A stretch of 53,726 nt of DNA, from NCBI GenBank assembly GCA_025765595.1, contig JAIVFH010000190.1:1-53726 (forward strand), in the 5' to 3' direction. The notes beneath the pieces are model-generated. The model worked only from the letters and a program-made list of their open reading frames with translations. It had not been told where the DNA came from and ran no database searches. Shown piece after piece: positions 52,998 to 53,726 of this stretch; the first letter of the stretch is position 1; every line of letters begins with the position of its first letter. Source of the stretch: Obelidium mucronatum (taxonomy: Eukaryota > Chytridiomycota > Chytridiomycetes > Chytridiales > Chytriomycetaceae). Position numbers and translations under genes: made by a program.

Positions 52998-53726
52998 TTA
53001 ATCTCGCTTTCGTCCGCGTTGTTTTTTGTGTGACGAGAAAGGTATCCGGTTATTGAATTCTCCGTCATCGTCAGATTCAGTGGATAGAATCATTCGGTGA
53101 ACAGCAGGAACGACATAATAAAGAGAGATTGATAATACAAAAATGCAGAGTGCAATCACTGGAATAGCAGACAATGGAATCACGCCAAAGAGTGTGTCTT
53201 CAATAACTATCGTCATGTAAGTTCCTTGCCCTCACCATTTTCAAAAAAAAGGTAGATATTCTCAACTGAGATGGTATCGATGGTTATTGTACAGAGATTC
53301 GTTCAATCCTGGTTTCAATACTCCAGACGACTTTACAAGGACGCGAATCCAGCCCTAAATCATGGAACAAAACCGATGATCAAAGGAGCCAATCAGTTCG
53401 GACAAATCACCTCTTGTGGATTTGTTTCAAACGTGTAATCGCCTGGAGTCTGTGTTTTAATGTCAGGCTCCGATACACTCCATTTCAAAGTAAGACGACA
53501 ATCCAAAACACACCGTCGCTGGCCAGCATACACGCACTTCGTATTGAGTCTCCGGCTTCAAGCCGCGCAGGCAGACTGTAGAATTGGATCCACTCAGTTC
53601 TTTTCCGAATGGCGAGATGCAGTTGTCGTTGTTTACGGGGTGAGCAGCCAGCGCTCGTTCGACAGGGGCTGCTTGTTTTGAGAAACTGTTTTTCAGTGTT
53701 TGCGCACGCCGCGCAGCGAGTAGAAG
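52998..53726 (-). CDS. Single-pass membrane protein with fibronectin III-like ectodomain (partial, N-terminus outside)
   Basis: Exons on the minus strand: 53514 to beyond 53726, 53411-53449, 53267-53354 and 52998-53206, GT-AG introns of 56-64 bp, frames rejoining throughout. The ectodomain end has NDNCISPFGKEL, then VCLRGLKPETQYEVRVCW (the typical LxPxTxYxVRV of FN3 strands) with paired Cys and N-glycosylation sites (NST, NES). A single transmembrane helix follows (LSAIPVIALCIFVLSISLYY), then a ~30-residue cytosolic tail ending in a basic cluster (KKQRGRKRD). Topology is type I. I do not recognise the family. Confidence 0.6.

Overview
The window looks like nuclear DNA of an early-diverging (zoosporic, chytrid-like) fungus. 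Genes carry many short GT-AG introns (about 45-80 bp), and the gene set is fungal: a Sho1-type osmosensor, a Zn2Cys6 regulator, alternative NADH dehydrogenase, GH3 beta-glucosidase, RFT1, and an UCS-domain chaperone. It also holds secreted modular Cys-rich proteins and a tryptophan-rich ankyrin-like repeat protein of a type I associate with chytrids. The taxonomic call is inference; no rRNA or marker gene is present.

Layout. 1-740: 3' end of a secreted chitin-binding-type protein. 1.6-19.1 kb: a nest of retrotransposons. An older Ty1/copia copy (copia-A, remnants 2.0-5.55 kb and 10.75-11.26 kb) is split by a 5.2-kb composite block of minus-strand LTR-element pieces. Beside it lies a younger, nearly full-length copia copy (copia-B, 11278-18342) with 142-bp LTRs, a 5-bp GAATG target duplication and an adjacent primer-binding site. 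The block inside copia-A contains the most unusual object here: a Ty3/gypsy-like pol fragment in which a complete AP-endonuclease/exonuclease-III-like (EEP) domain sits between RNase H and integrase. 19.1-20.0 kb: tRNA-like relics and a long A tract.

From 20.1 kb to the right edge the window is gene-dense. In order: M13 metallopeptidase (-) and type II NADH dehydrogenase (+) from a shared 190-bp promoter region; a frame-broken ankyrin-like repeat gene; tRNA-Asn(GTT); GH3 beta-glucosidase; RFT1; metaxin (-) and CIA1 (+), head to head; an LRR protein without an evident start codon; a 293-bp tandem repeat; a TKL-like kinase lacking the catalytic Asp; Sho1; a CobU-type cobinamide kinase; tRNA-Thr(AGT); four tandem secreted Cys-rich paralogues; a frame-interrupted ubiquitin-specific protease; an UNC45/She4 chaperone; a Zn2Cys6 factor; ribosomal protein uS3; and the 3' part of a single-pass membrane protein.

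Themes. Housekeeping genes for mitochondrial biogenesis and respiration (metaxin, NDH2), Fe-S assembly (CIA1), N-glycosylation (RFT1) and translation (uS3) are mixed with surface or secreted functions (chitin-binding protein, GH3, Cys-rich cluster, Sho1). Two features cross gene boundaries. A GC-rich palindromic hairpin family (ACCGCC-GTA/GAA-GGCGGT) occupies introns of both divergent genes metaxin and CIA1 and has expanded to about 27 copies in CIA1. CobU and the first half of CIA1 are islands of very high G+C in otherwise AT-leaning DNA. Several genes (USP, ankyrin-like, UNC45, LRR) show single-base frame breaks that may be real decay or assembly indels; the neighbouring multi-exon genes splice cleanly.
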